A stretch of DNA of 64,000 bases from Palaemon carinicauda (lineage: Eukaryota > Arthropoda > Malacostraca > Decapoda > Palaemonidae). Below are positions 26,391-41,600 of this stretch, one piece after another. The notes beneath the pieces are model-generated. The model searched no databases. It was not told where the DNA came from and worked only from the letters and a program-made list of their open reading frames with translations. Each line of letters opens with the position of its first letter. The stretch's first letter is position 1. The stretch covers positions 149,711,859-149,775,858 of the forward strand of contig NC_090729.1 of the NCBI RefSeq assembly GCF_036898095.1, given 5' to 3'. The position numbers and the translations under genes are program-made.

Positions 26391-29300
26391 TAATTAAAAT
26401 TAATAGAAAATTAAATTGAAATTAAAATTAGAATTAAAATAATATCTGAAATTACAGGTAAAATAAAAATGAAAATAATAAAAATAATTAAAATTACAAT
26501 TGAAATTAAAATTAGAATAATAATAATGATCAAAATTAATGTTAAAATTAAAATTAAAATTAAAATTAAAATAATTATAACAATAACAATAGTAATCAGA
26601 ATAAAATTTACATTTAAAATAATAATAATAATTTAAGTTAAAATTAGAATTATAATATAACAATAATAAAAATTAAAATTAAAATCAAAATTAGAATTGA
26701 AATAATAATAGTAATTAAAATTAAAGTTAAAATTATAATTGAATTAATAATGATAATTAGATTTAAAACTCAAATTAAAATTAAAATAATAATAATAATT
26801 AACATTAAAATTAAAATTAAAATAATAATAATGATATTAATTAAAATTAAAATGAAATAATAATAATAATAAAAATTCAAATAATAAAATTAATGAAAAT
26901 TAAAATTAATATTCAAATAATGATAATAGTTAAGATTAAAATAAAAATAATAATAGTGATCAGAATTAAAACTAAAATGATAATATAATTATAATTAAAA
27001 TTGAAATTAGAATAATAATAATAATTAAAATCAAAATTAGAATGAGGATGATAATTAAAAATAAAATTAAAGTTAAAATTAATATTAAAATAATGACAAT
27101 AATTAAAATTAAAATTGAAATAATATTAAATATTAAAATAAAAATAGAAATAAAAATAATAATAATTAAAATTAAAATTGAAAAAAAATTAAAATAATAA
27201 GGATTAAAATTAGTATTGAAGTTGAAATTAAAATACGAACTTAATTCAAAAAAATTTTAAATTAAAATTAAACTTGAAATAATGATTAAAATTAGAATTA
27301 AAATTAAATCTATAATAATAGTAATAATTCATATTTAAATTAAAATTATAATTAAAATAATAATAATAGTTAAAATTAATATTAAAATCAAAATGATAAT
27401 AATAATAAAAATTGAAATTAAAATTAAAATAATAATAATTAAAATAAAAATAAAAATAATAATAATAATCAATATTATACGTAAAATTTAAATAATGATA
27501 ATTAATAGAATTAAAATTTAAATAATAATAATAATTAAAATTAAAATCAAATTTAAAATAAAAATAATAAAAACAATTAAAATTAAAATTGAAATTAAAA
27601 TAATAATAATAATTAACATTAAAGTTAAAATTAAAATAATAATAATAATTAAAATAATAATTAAAATCATAATAAAGATAATAATTATTATTAAAATTAA
27701 AATAATAGTACCAATTAAATTCAAAATTAAAATTAAAATAATAATAATAAGGATTAAAATTAAAATTAAAATTAAAATAATGATAATCAAAATTAAAATT
27801 AGAATAATAAAATTAATGAAAATTGAAATTAATATTTGAAAAATGATGATAGTTAAATTCAAAATTAAAATAATAATAATGATTAAAATTAAAACTGAAA
27901 TAATAATAATAATTTTAATTATAATTAAATTATAATAATAATAATAATTAAAATTAAGATTAAAATAGAAATAATGATAATGATTAAAATTAAGATTAAA
28001 GTTAAAATTAATATTAAAAAAATAATAATTAAAATTGAAATTAAAATTGAAATAATATTGAAAATTAAAAATAAATTTAAAATAAAAATAGTAATTAAAA
28101 TTAAAAATAAAATAAAGTTGAAATAATAATAATAATTAAAATTAGAATGAAAATGAAAATAATAATAATTGAAATTAAAATTAAAATTAAAAGTTAATTA
28201 ATAATAATAATTAAATTTAAGATTAAAATTAAAATTAGAATAATAATAATAATAATTAACATTACAATTAAAATTAAAATAATAATAATGATGTTAATTA
28301 AAATTAAAATGAAATAATAATAATAAATAAAATTCAAATCAAAATAATAAAATTAATGAAAATTAAAATTAATATTTGAATAATGATAATAGTAAAATTA
28401 AAATTAAAATAATAATAATTATTAACATTAAAACTAAAATAGTAATAATAATCATAAATAAAATTGAAATTAAAATAATAATAATAATAATTAAAATTAA
28501 AATTAAAATAATGGTAATATTTAAAAATAGGATTTAAGTTAAAATTAATATTAAAATAATGATAAAAATTAAAGTTGAAATTAAAATTGAAATAATATTG
28601 AAAATTAAGATTACAATAAAAATAAAAAAAAATAATAATTAAAATTAAAATTGAAATAAAATAAAAATAATAATAATATTGAAAATTGAAATTAAAATTT
28701 AAATAATAATAATTAAAATTAAAGTAAAAAATAATAATAATAATTAATATAAAACGTAAAATTTGAATAATAGTAATAATTAGAATTAAAATTGAAATAA
28801 TAATAATAATTAAAATTAAAATCAAATTTAAAGTAAAAATAATGAAAATAATTAAAATTAAAATTAAAATTAAAGTAATAATAATTAATATTAAAGTCAT
28901 ATTTGAAATAATAATGATCATTAGAAATAAAAATTAAATTCATAATAGAGATAATAATTAAAATTAAAATGAGAATAAGAGTACCAATTAAAATCCAAAT
29001 TAAAATGAAAATAATGATAATGATTAAAATTAAAATAAAAATAAAAATAATAATAATAATTAAAATTAAAATTAAAATAATAATATTAATGAAAATTAAA
29101 AATAATATTTGAATAAGGATAATAGTTAAATTTAAAATAAAAAAATAATGATTAAAATTAAAACTGAAATAATAATAATGATTATAACTAAAATTAAATT
29201 AATATAATAATAATAATTAAAATTAAAATTAAAATTAAAATAGTGATAATAATTAAAATTAGGATTAAAGTTAAAATTAATACTAAAATAATAATAATTA

Positions 29301-30548
29301 AAATTGAAATTAAAATTGAAATAATATTAATAATTGAAAATAAAGTTAAAATAAAAATAATAATAATAATTAAAATTAAATTTAAAATAAAATTAAAATA
29401 ATAATAATAATTAGAATTAAAATTAAAATTAATAAAATAATAATTAAAATTCAAATTAGAATTAAAATATTTATCAAAATCAAAATTAAGATTAGAATTT
29501 CAATAAAAATAATAACAATAAATAAAATTAGAATTAAAATTTTCATTGCAATAGAAATTACAATTAAAATCAAGATTAAAATTAAAATATTAATTAAAAT
29601 GAAAATGAAAATTGAAATTGAAATAATAATAATTAAAATTAACAATAAAATTAAAATTAAAATAATGATAATAATCAAAATTGAAATTAAACCTAGAATA
29701 ATATTAATAATTAAAGTTAAAATTTAAATCAAAATAATAATAATTGAAATTAAAATTAAATTCAAAATAATATTAATAATTAAAATTAATTTTACAATTA
29801 ATATAATAATAATAATTAAAATTTGAAATAATATTAAAATCAAAATAATAATAATAATTAAAATTATAATTAACTCAAAGCTAAAATAATAGTAATAATC
29901 AAAATCAAAATTAAAATTAAAATAATAGTTAAAATTAAAATCAAAATTAGATTTAGAATAATAATAATAATTGAAGTTGATATTAAAATTAGAATAATAG
30001 TAATAATTAAAATTAAATTTATAATTAAAATTATAATAATAATTAAAATTAAAATTAGAATAATGATAATAATTATAAATAAAATTAAATTTAGAGAAAT
30101 AATAATAATAAATCAAAATTGATATTAATAATGAAATTAAAATAATAATAATAATCAAAATTAAAATTCAGGTAATAATAATAATTAAAATTCATATACA
30201 AATTAACATTAAAATAATAGCAAAAATTTAAATTAAAATTAAAATTAAAATTAAAATAATAATATCTAAAATTACAGTTAAAATCAAAATTTAAATAATA
30301 ATAATAATTAAAATTACAATTGAATTTGAAATTAAAATAATAATAGTAATCAAAATTAATGTTAAAATTATAATTAAGATACCAATAATAATCACAATTA
30401 AAATTAAAATTTAAATAATAATGAAGTTTAAAATTAAAATTAAATTAAAATTAAAATAATAATAACAATAAAAAGCAAAATTAAAATTGAAATTAAAATC
30501 AAAATAATAACAATAATTAAAATTAAAATTAAAATTAAATAATAATAA
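26391..30548. repeat. 4,158-bp block in unit 2, absent from unit 1
   Basis: This interval sits between the two points that are adjacent in unit 1. Its left part is shared with unit 3 (26391-28895 matches about 45507-47821), so it was not created only in unit 2. A loss in unit 1 is the simpler reading. It contains ordinary monomers with ACGT boxes at 27479 and 28754 and a TATAC landmark near 30190. No gene is visible. Confidence 0.8.
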
Positions 30549-32202
30549 TAATTAAAATTAGAATTAAAATTAAAATTGAAATAATAATAATTAAAATGAA
30601 AATGAAAATGAAAATAATAATAATTGAAATTAAAATTAAGATTAAAATTTAATTAAAAATTATAATTAAATTTGAGATTAAAATTAAAATTAGAGTAATA
30701 ATATTAATGATAATTAACATTGAAATTAAAATTAAAATAATAATAATGATATTGATTAAAATTAAAATTGAATAATAATAATAATTAAAATTGAAATTGA
30801 AATTGAAATAATATCAATAATTGAAAATAAAGTTAAAATAAAAATAATAATAATAATTAAAATTAAAATTAAAATAAAATAAAAATAATAATAATAATTA
30901 GAATTAAAATTAATATTAATAGAAAAATAATTAAAATTCAAATTAGAATTAAAATATTAATCAAAATTAAAATTAAGATTAAAATTTAAATAAAATAATA
31001 ATAATAATAATTAAAATTAGAATTAAAATTTGACTTGAAATAGAAATTACAATTAAAATTAAGATTAAAATTAAAATATTAATTAAAATGAAAATGAAAA
31101 GGAAAATTGAAATAATAATAAATAAAATTAACATTAACATTAAAATTAAAATCAAAATAATAATAATAATCAAAATTAAAATTAAACTTAAAAAAATATT
31201 AATAATTAAAGTTAAAATTTGAATCAAAATAATAATAATAATCGAAATTAAAATTATATTCAAAATAATATTAATAATCAAAATTAAAATTACAATTAAA
31301 ATAATAATAATAATTAAGATTTGAAATAATATTAAAATTAAAATAATAATAATAATTAAAATTATAATTAACTCGAAATTAAAATAATAGTAATAATCAA
31401 AATCAAAATTAAAATTAAAATAATAGTTAAAATTAAAATTAAAATTAGATTTAGAATAATAATAATAATTGAAGTTGATATTGAAATTAGAATAATAGTA
31501 ATAATTAAAATTAAGTTTAAAATTAAAATAATAATAATGATTAAAATTAAAATTAAAATTAGAATAATGATAATAATTATAATTAAAATAAAGTTAGAGA
31601 AATAATAATAATAAATCAAAATTAATATTAATATTGATATTAAAATAATAATAATTAAAATTAAAATTCAGGTAATAATAATAATTAAAATTCATATACA
31701 AATTAACATTAAAATAATAACAAAATAAAATTAAAATTAAAATTAAAATTAAAATAATAATATCTAAAATTACGGTTAAAATCAAAGTTTAAATAATAAT
31801 AATTAAAATTACAATTGAAATTAAAATTAAAATAATAATAGTAATCAAAATTAATATTAAAACTATAATTAAGATACCAATAATAATTACAATTAAAATT
31901 AAAATTTTAATAATAATGAAAAATAAAATTAAAATTAAAATTAAATTAAAATTAAAATAATAATAATAATAAAAATCAAAATTGAAATTGAAATTGAAAT
32001 GAAAATAATAACAATAATTAAAATTAAAATTAAAATTAAAATTAAATAATAATAATAATTAAAATTAGAATTAAAATTAAAATTGAAATAATAATAATAA
32101 CAAATATGAAAATGAAAATGAAAATAATAATAATTGAAATTAGATTTAAAATTAGAATTTAATTAAAAAGTATAATTAAATTTAAGATTAAAATTAAAAT
32201 TA

Positions 32203-32203
32203 C

Positions 32204-32244
<41 letters not shown>
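32203..32244. repeat. (AAT)n tract, unit 2
   Basis: About 42 bp. The homologue in unit 1 (about 8045-8074) is about 12 bp shorter, again a multiple of three. Confidence 0.85.
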
Positions 32245-32245
<1 letters not shown>

Positions 32246-34269
32246 TAACATTAAAATTAAAATTAAAATGATAATAATGATATTAATTAAAATTAGAATG
32301 AAATAATAATAATAATTAAAATTCAAATTAAAATAATAAAATTAATGAAAATTGAAATTAATATTTGTATAATGATAATAGTAAAATTAAAATTAAAATA
32401 ATAAAAATTATTAAAATTAAAACTAAAATAATAACAATAATCATAAATAAAATTGAAATTGAAATAATAATAATAATAATAATAATTAATATTAAAATAA
32501 TGGTAATAATTAAAAATAAAATTAAAGTTAAAATTAATATTAAAATAATAATAATAGTAATTAAAATTGAAATTAAAATTAAAATACTATTAAAAAATAA
32601 TATAAAAATAAAGATGCAAACAAAAATAATTTAAATTAAAATTGAAATAAAATTAAGATAATAATAATGATTAAAATTAGAATTAAAATTAAAATTAAAA
32701 TAACAATTTAATTAAAAAAAATTCAAATTAAAATTAAAAATAGAATAATAATTAAAATTAGAATTAAAATTAAATCCATAATAATAATAATAATAATAAT
32801 AACAATTCAAATTCAAATTAAAATTAAAATTAAAATAATAATAATAACTAAAATTAATAATAAAATCAAAATAATAATAATAATAAAAATTGAAATTAAA
32901 ATTCAAATATTAATAATTAAAATTAAAGTAAAAAATAATAATAATAATTAATATTAAACGTAAAATTTAAATAATAATAATTAAAATTAAAATTGAAATA
33001 ATTATAATTAAAATTACAATCAAATTTAAAATAAAAATAATGAAAATAATTAAAATTAAAATTAGAATCAATATAATAAAAATTAATATTAAAGTTAAAT
33101 TTGAAATAATAATGATGATTAAAATAAAAATTGAAATCATAATAGAGATAATATTTAAAATTAAAATTATAATAATAGTACCAATTAAAATCAAAATTAG
33201 AATTAGAATAATAATAATGATTAAAGGAAATAATAATAATAATAATAATCAAAATTAAAATTAAATGAATAAAATTAATGAAAATTAAAATTAATATTTG
33301 AATAATGATACTAGTTGAATTTAAAATTAAAACAATAATAATGATTAAAATTATGACTGAAATAATTATAATAATTATAATTAAAATTAAATTAAAATAA
33401 TAATAATAATTAAAATTAAAATTAAAATTAAGATAGTGATAATGATTAGAATTAAGATTAAAGTTAGAATTAATACTAAAATAATAATAATTAAAATTGA
33501 AAATAAAAAAGAAATAATATTGAAAATTGAAAATAAAGTTAAAATAAAAATAATAATAATAATTGAAATTAAAATAATAATAATAAGTAGAATTAAAATT
33601 AAAATTAATAAAATAATAATTAAAATTCAAATTTAAATAAAAATATTAATTAAAATTGAAATTAAGATAAAAATTTCAATAAAAATAATAATAATAATTA
33701 AAATTAGAATTAAAATTTGAATTGAAATAGAAATTACAATTAAAATTAAGATTAGAATTAAAATATTAATTAAAATGAAAATTAAAATGAAATTAAAAAT
33801 AATAATTATTGAAATTAACGTTGAAATTAAAATCAAAATAATAATAATAATCAAAATTATATCAAACATAAAATAATATCAAAAATTAAAGTTGAAATTT
33901 AAATCAATATAATAATAACAATTATCAAAATTAAATTCAAAAAATAATAATATTTGAGATTAAAATTACAATTAATATAATAATAATAATTAAAATTTGA
34001 AATAATATTAAAATTAAAATAATAATAATAATTAAAATTATAATTAACTCAAAATTAAAATAATAATAATATTCAAAATCAAAATTAAAATTAAAATAAT
34101 AGTTAAAATTAAATTAAAATTAGATTTAGAATAATAATAATAATTGAAATTAGAATAATAGTAATAATTAGAATTAAAATTAAGATAAAAATAATGATTA
34201 AAATTAAAATCAGAATAATGATAATAATTATAGTTAAAATTAAAATTAGAGAAATCGTAATAATAAATT

Positions 34270-37261
34270 GAAATTGAAATTAATACTGAAATTAAAATAA
34301 TAATAATAATTAAAATTAAAATTCGGGTGATAATAATAATTAAAATTTATATACAAATTAACATTAAAATAATAACAAAAATTAAAATTGAAATTAAAAT
34401 TAAAATTAAAATAATAATATCTTAAAGTACAGTTAAAATCAAAATTTAAATATTAATAATAATCAAAATTACAGTTGAAATTAAAATTAAAATAATAATA
34501 GTAATCAAATTTAAGGTTAAAATTATAATTAAACCAATAATAATTAAAATTAAAATTAAAATTTGAATAACAATGAAAATTAAAATTAGAATTAAATTAA
34601 AATTAAAATAATAATAATAATAAGAATTTAAATTAAAATTGAAATTGAAATTAAAATAATAACAATAATTAAAATTAAAATTAAAATTGAAATTAAATAA
34701 TAATAATTAAAATTAAAATTTAAATTAAAATTGAAATAATAATAATAATTAAAATCAAAATGAAAAAGAAAATAATAATAATTGAAATTAAAATTAAAAT
34801 TAAGATTTAATTAAAATCTAAATAAAATTTAAAATAAAAATAATGAAAATAATTAAAATCATATTTAGAATTAATATAATAAAAATTAATATTAAAGTTA
34901 AATTTGAAATAATAATGATAATTAGAATAAAAATTAAAATCATAATAGAGATAGTAATTAAAATTAAAATTAGAATAATAGTACCAATTCAAATCAAAAT
35001 TAAATTTAAAATAATAATAATGGTACAAATTAAAATTAAAATGAAAATATTAATAATAAATAAAATTAAAATTAAAATAATAAAATTGATGAAAATTAAA
35101 ATTAATATTTGAATAATGATAATAGTTAAATTTAGATTTAAAGCAATAATAATGATTAAAATTAATACTGAAATAATAATATTAATTATAATTAAAATTA
35201 TGTTAAAATAATAATAATAATTAAAATTAAAATTAAAATTAAAATTAATATAATGATAATAATTAAAATTAAGATTAAAGTTAGAATTATTAATAAAATA
35301 ATAATGATTAAAATTAAAATTAAAATTGAAATAATATGAAAAATTGAAAATAAAGTTAAAATAAAAAAAAATAATAATAATTAAGATTAAAATTAAAATA
35401 AAATAAAAATAAAAATAATAATTAAATTAAATAAAAATTAAAATTAAAATAATAATTTATTTAAAAAAATTTAAATTAAAATTAAAATTAAATTAATAAT
35501 AATAATCAAAATTAAAGTTAGTTTTCTAATTAAGATACCAATAATAATTACAATTAAAAGTAAAATTTGAATAATAATGAAAATTAAAATTAAAATTGAA
35601 TTAAAATTAAAAAAAATAATAACAAAAAAATTAAAATTAAGATTGAAATTAAAATTAAAATTAAAATAATAACAATAATTAAAATTGAATTTAAAATTAA
35701 ATAATAATAATAATTAAAAATCAAATTAAAATTAAAATGGAAATAATAATAATAATAATTAAAATTAAAATGTAAATGAAAATAATAATAATTGAAATTA
35801 AAATTCAAATTAAAATTTAATTAATAATAATAATTAAATTTAAGATTAAAATAAAAATAAAACTAATAATAATAATTAATAATAATGATGTTAATTAAAA
35901 TTAAAATGAAATAATGATAATAATTAGAATTCAAATTTAAATAATAAAATTAATGAAAATTAAAATTAATATTTGAATAATGATAATAGTAAAATTAAAA
36001 TTAAAATAATAATAATGATTAAAATTAAAACTAAAATAAGAAAAATAATAATAAATAAAATTGAAATTAAAATAATAATAATAATAATAATTAAAATAAA
36101 ATTTAAAATAATAGTAATAATTGAAAATAAAATTAAAGTTAAGATTGATATTAAAATAATAATAATAATTAAAATTGAAATTAAAATATAAATAATATTA
36201 AAAATCAAAATTAAAATGAAAATAAAAATAATAATAAAAATTAAAATTGAAATCAAATTAAAATAATAATAATGAATAAAATTAGAATTGAAATTAAAAT
36301 TAAAATAATAATTTAATTAAAAAAAATTTAAATTTAAATTAAAATTAAAATAATGATTAAAATTAGAAATAGAATTAAATTTATAATAATAATAATAATA
36401 ACAATTCAAATTAATATTAAAATAATAATAATTAAAATAAAAATAAAAATAATAATAATAATTATTATTAAACGTAAAATTTAATTGAAAATAATAATTA
36501 AAATTAAAATTGAAATAATAATAATTATTAATATTAAAATCAAATTTAAAATTAAAAAAATGAAAATAATTAAAATTAAAATTGAAATGAAAATAATAAT
36601 AATTAAAATTAAAGTTAAATTTGAAATAATAATGATAATCAAAATAAAAATTAAAATCATAATAGAGATAATAATTAAAATTAAAATTAAAATAATAATA
36701 ATGATTAGAATTAAAATTAAAATAATAATAATAATCAAAATTAAAATAATAAAATTAATCAAAATTAAAATTAATATTTGAATAATGATAATAATTGAAT
36801 TTAAAATTAAAACAATAATAATGAATAAAATTAAAACTGAAATAATATTAATAATTATAATTAAAATTAAATTAAAAAAATAATAATAATTAAATTAAAA
36901 TTAAAATTAAAATAGTGATGATAATTAAAATCAAGATTAAAGTTAGAATTAATACTAAAATAATAATAATTAAAATTGAAATAATATTAAAAATTGAAAA
37001 TAGATTTAAAATAAAAATATTAATAATAGTTAAAATTAAAATTTAAAAAAAATCAAAATAATAATAATGATTAAAATTAAAATTAAAATTATTAAATTAA
37101 TAATTGGAATTAAAATTAAAATTAAAAAATTAATTAAAATTAAAATTACGATTAAAATTTCAATAAAATAATAATAATAATAATTAAAATTAGAATTAAA
37201 ATTAGAATTGAAATAGAAATTAATATTAAAAATAAGATTAAAATTAAAATATTAATTAAAA
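34270..37261. repeat. 2.97-kb sub-repeat in unit 2, full copy
   Basis: It aligns with 10110-13089 of unit 1 at an offset of about 24,160, including the CGGGTGAT variant near 34323. It is followed by a partial copy 2,991 bp later (34807 with 37798). Unit 2 therefore has one full copy fewer than unit 1. Confidence 0.85.
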
Positions 37262-38472
37262 TGAAAATTGAAATTAATATTGAAATTAAAATAATAATAA
37301 TAATTCAAATTAAAATTCAAGTAATAATAATAATTAAAATTCATATACAAATTAACATTAGAATAATAACAAAAATTAAAATTGAAATTAAAATTAAAAT
37401 TAAAATAATAATATCTAAAATTACAGTTAAAATCAAAATTTAAATAATAATAATCAAAATTACAGTTGAAATTAAAATTAGAATAATAATAGTAATCAAA
37501 TTTAAGGTTAAAATTATAATTAAACCAATAATAATTACAATTAAAATTAAAATTTGAATAACAATGTAAATTAAAATTGGAATTAAATTAAAATTAAAAT
37601 AATAATAATAATAAAAATTTATATTAAAATTGAAACTAAAATTAAAATAATAACAATAATTAAAATTAAAATTAAAATTGAAATTAAATAATAATAATTA
37701 AAATTAAAATTAAAATTAAAATTGAAATAATAATAATAATTAAAATTAAAATGAAAAAGAAAATAATAATAATTGAAATTAAAATTAAAATTAAGATTTA
37801 ATTAAAATTTAAATAAAATTTAAAATAAAAATAATGAAAATAATTAAAATCATATTTAGAATTAATATAATAAAAATTAATATTAAAGTTAAATTTGAAA
37901 TAATGATGATAATTAAAATAAAAATTAAAATCATAATAGAGATAGTAATTAAAATTAGAATTAGAATAATAGTACCAATTCAAATCAAAATTAAATTTAA
38001 AATAATAATAATGGTACAAATTAAAATTAAAATGAAAATATTAATAATAAATAAAATTAAAATTAAAACAATAAAATTGATGAAAATTAAAATTAATATT
38101 TGAATAATGATAATAGTTAAATTTAGATTTAAAGCAATAATAATGATTAAAATTAATACTGAAATAATAATATTAATTATAATTAAAATTATATTAAAAT
38201 AATAATAATAATTAAAATTAAAATTAAAATTAATATAGTGATAATAACTAAAATTAAGATTAAAGTTAGAATTATTAATAAAATAATAATGATTAAAATT
38301 AAAATTAAAATTGAAATAATATGAAAAATTGAAAATAAAGTTAAAATAAAAATAATAATAATAATTAAGATTAAAATTAAAATAAAATTAAAATAATAAT
38401 AATAATTAAATTAAATAAAAATTTAAATTGAAATAATTTAATTAAAAAAATTTAAATTAAAATTAAAATTAA
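37262..38472. repeat. 2.97-kb sub-repeat in unit 2, partial copy
   Basis: It is equivalent to 16040-17255 in unit 1 and ends at the same point, after the A-run near 38445. The same partial copy ends the sub-array in both units, which places the shared right boundary before the units duplicated. Confidence 0.8.
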
Positions 38473-38675
38473 AATAATAATTAAAATTAGAATTAAAATT
38501 AAATCTATAATAATAATAATAATTCAAACTCAAATTGAAATTATAATTAAAATAATAATAATAATTAAAATTAATATTTAGATTAAAAAATAATAATTAA
38601 AATTGACACTAAATTTAAAATCATAATAATCAAAGTCAAAATTAAAATTAAAATAATAATAATAATTAATGCTAA

Positions 38676-39182
38676 ACGTAAAAATTAAATAATAATAATA
38701 ATTAAAATTGAAATTGAAATAATAATGATAATTAATATTAAATTCAAATTTAAAATGAAAATAATAAAATAATTAAAATTTAAATTGAAATTAAAATGAT
38801 AATAATAATAACTAAAATTAAAATAAGAATTTAAATCATAATAAAGATAATAATTAAAATTAAAATTGAGAAAAATTAAAATAGTAATGATTAAAATTAG
38901 TATTAAAAATTAAAATTAAAATAATAACTTAATTCAAAAAAATATTTATATAAAAGTAAAATTGAAATAATAATTAAAATTAGAATTAAAATCAAATCTA
39001 TAATAATAGTTATAATTCATATTGAAATTAAAATTAAAATTAAATAGATAATAATAATTAAAATTAATAATAAAATCAAAATTATAATAATATTAAAAAT
39101 TGAAATTAAAATTAAGAAAATAATAATTAAAATAAAAATAAAAATAAAAATAAAAATAATAATAATAATTAATATTATACGT
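38676..39182. repeat. Truncated monomer in unit 2, GTACC box missing
   Basis: Same structure as 17460-17966: 503 bp between ACGT boxes and AATTGAGAAAAATT near 38864 at the internal joint. It marks the end of the large unit in both complete copies. Confidence 0.8.
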
Positions 39183-41584
39183 AAAATTTAAATAATAATA
39201 TAATTAAAATTAAAATTTAAATAATAATAATAATTAAAATCAAAATTTAAATAATAATAATAATTAAAATTAAAATTGAAATTAAAATAATAATAATAAT
39301 TAACATTAAAGTTAAAGTTAAAATGATAATGATAATTAAAATAAAATTAAAATCATAATAAAGATAATAATTAATATTAAAATTAAAATAATAGTACCAA
39401 TTAAATTCAAAATTAAAATTAGAATAATAATAATGATTAAAGTTAAAATTAAAATGAAAATAATGATAATAATTGAAATTGAAATAATAAAATTAATGAA
39501 AATTAAAATTAACATTTGAATAATTATAATAGTTAAATTTAAAATTAAAATAATAATAATGATTAAAATTAAAACTGAAATAATAATAATAATTTTAATT
39601 ATAATTAAATTTTAATTAAATTATAATAATAATAATAATTGAAATTAAGATTAAAATTAAAATAATGATAATGATTAAAATTAAGATTAAAGTTAGAATT
39701 AATATTGAAATAATAATAATTAAAATTGAAATTAAAATTGAAATGATATTAAACATTAAAAGTAAGTTTAAAATAAAAATAATAATAATAATTAAAATTA
39801 AATTAAAATTAAAATAAAATAATAATAATAATTAATATTAAAATTAAAATTGAAATAAAATAATTTAATTAAAAAAATTAATATTAAAAATAAAATTAAA
39901 ATAATAATTAAAATTAGAATTAAAATCAAATCTATAATAATAATTCAAATTCAAATTGAAATTATAATTGAAATAATAATAATTATTGAAATTAATATCA
40001 AAATAAAAAAAATAATAAATAAAATTGAAAGTGAAATAAAAATAATAATAATTAAAATCAATATTAAGATTAAAATAATAATAATAAATAATATTAAACG
40101 TAAAATTTAAATAATAATAATCAAAATTAAAATTGAAATAATAATAATAATTGATATTAATTAAAATCAAATTTAAAATAAAAATAATAAAACTAATTGA
40201 AATTGAAATTGTAATTAAAATAATGATAATACCTAAAATTAAAATTGAAATAATAATGATAATTAAGATAAAAATTTAAATTATAATAAAGATAATAATT
40301 AAAATTAAAATTAGAATAATAGTACCAATTAAAATCAAAATTTAAAAAAAAAATAATAATTATTATTAAAATTAAAATAAAAAATAATAATAATAATTAA
40401 AATTAGAATTAAATTAATAAAATTAATGAAAATTAAAATTAATATTGTAATAATGATAAGTAAAAATTAAAATTAAACTAATAATAATGATTATAAATAA
40501 AACTTGAATGAAAATATTAATTATAATTAAAATTGAAATTAGAATAATAATAATAATTAAAATTAAAATTGAAATATTGATAATAATTAGAATTAAGATT
40601 AAAGTTATAATTAATATTAAAATAATCATAACTGAAATTGAAATTAAAATTGAAATGATATTAAAAATTAAAATAAAAATAAAAAAAAATAATAATAATT
40701 AAAACTGAAATAAAATTAAAATAATAATAATAATTAAAATTAAAATAATAATTTAATTAAGAAAAAATTTAAAATTAAATTAAAGTTAAAATAATAATTA
40801 TTATTAGAATTAAAATTAAATCTATAATAATAATATTAATTCAAATTAAAATTAGAATTATAATTAAAATAATAATGATAATAAATTAATAATAAAATCA
40901 AAATAATAATAATAATTAAAATTAAAATTAAAATTAAAATAATAATAATAAAAATTAAAGTCAAAATAAGAATTAAAATAAAAATAATTACAATAATTAA
41001 AATTAAAATTAAGATTAAAATTGAATAATAATAATAATTTTAATTAAAATCAAAATTAGAATTGAAATAATAATAATAATTAGAATTGGAATTAAAATTG
41101 AAATAGAATTGATAATAATAATTAAAATGAGGATTCAAATTAAAATTAAAATAATAATAATAATTAACATTAAAATTAAAATTAAAATAATAATAATGAT
41201 ATTAATTAAAATTAAAATGAAATAATAATTATGATTGAAATTAAAATGATAAAATTAATGAAAATTAGAATTAATATTTGAATAATGATAATAGTTAAAA
41301 TTTAAATTTAAATAATAATAATGATTAAAATTAAAACTAAAATAATAATAATACTTATAATTAAAATTGAAATTAAGATAATAATAATAATTAAGATTAA
41401 AATTAAAATAAGGATGATAATTAAAAATAGAATTGAAGTTAAAATTGATATTAAAATAATGATAATAATTAAAATTAAGATTAAATTGAAATAATATTAA
41501 AAATTAAAATTAAGATTAAAATTAAAATAATAATAATTAAAATTAAAATTGAAATTTTTTTTAAATAACAATGATTAAAATTAG

Positions 41585-41600
41585 AATTAAAATTAAAATT
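41585..41600. other. Small deletion in unit 3 removing an A-run
   Basis: Unit 2 carries about 36 bp including TTTAATTAAAAAAAATT near 20403. Unit 3 passes straight from TTAGAATTAAAATTAAAATT to the following AATAATTAAAATT. The deletion removes one A-run landmark of the monomer and explains most of the offset change from 21,207 to 21,172. Confidence 0.7.

Larger units (their letters stand above)
17968..39183. repeat. Higher-order repeat unit 2 (about 21.2 kb)
   Basis: This is the longest and most complete of the three units. It starts in the same phase as unit 1 (AAATTTAAAT just after the ACGT box at 17963). It contains the block at 26391-30548 that unit 1 lacks, a private 2,041-bp tandem duplication at 20986-25067, and 1.4 copies of the 2.97-kb sub-repeat. 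Its length exceeds unit 1 by 3,249 bp, which equals 4158 + 2041 - 2950. The three block events therefore explain the difference, apart from small indels that cancel. No gene is present. Confidence 0.9.

Noticed and set aside
28334..28921. 195-codon open frame on the - strand
   Set aside because: It switches from Leu/Ile to Phe/Asn/Tyr composition, which shows that the repeat phase shifts inside it. The homologous part of unit 3 is deleted.
32923..33630. 235-codon open frame on the - strand (longest in the window)
   Set aside because: It is Phe/Asn/Tyr-rich low-complexity sequence from reverse reading of the repeat. In unit 1 the homologous region is broken into a frame less than half as long (8756-9085), so it is not maintained.
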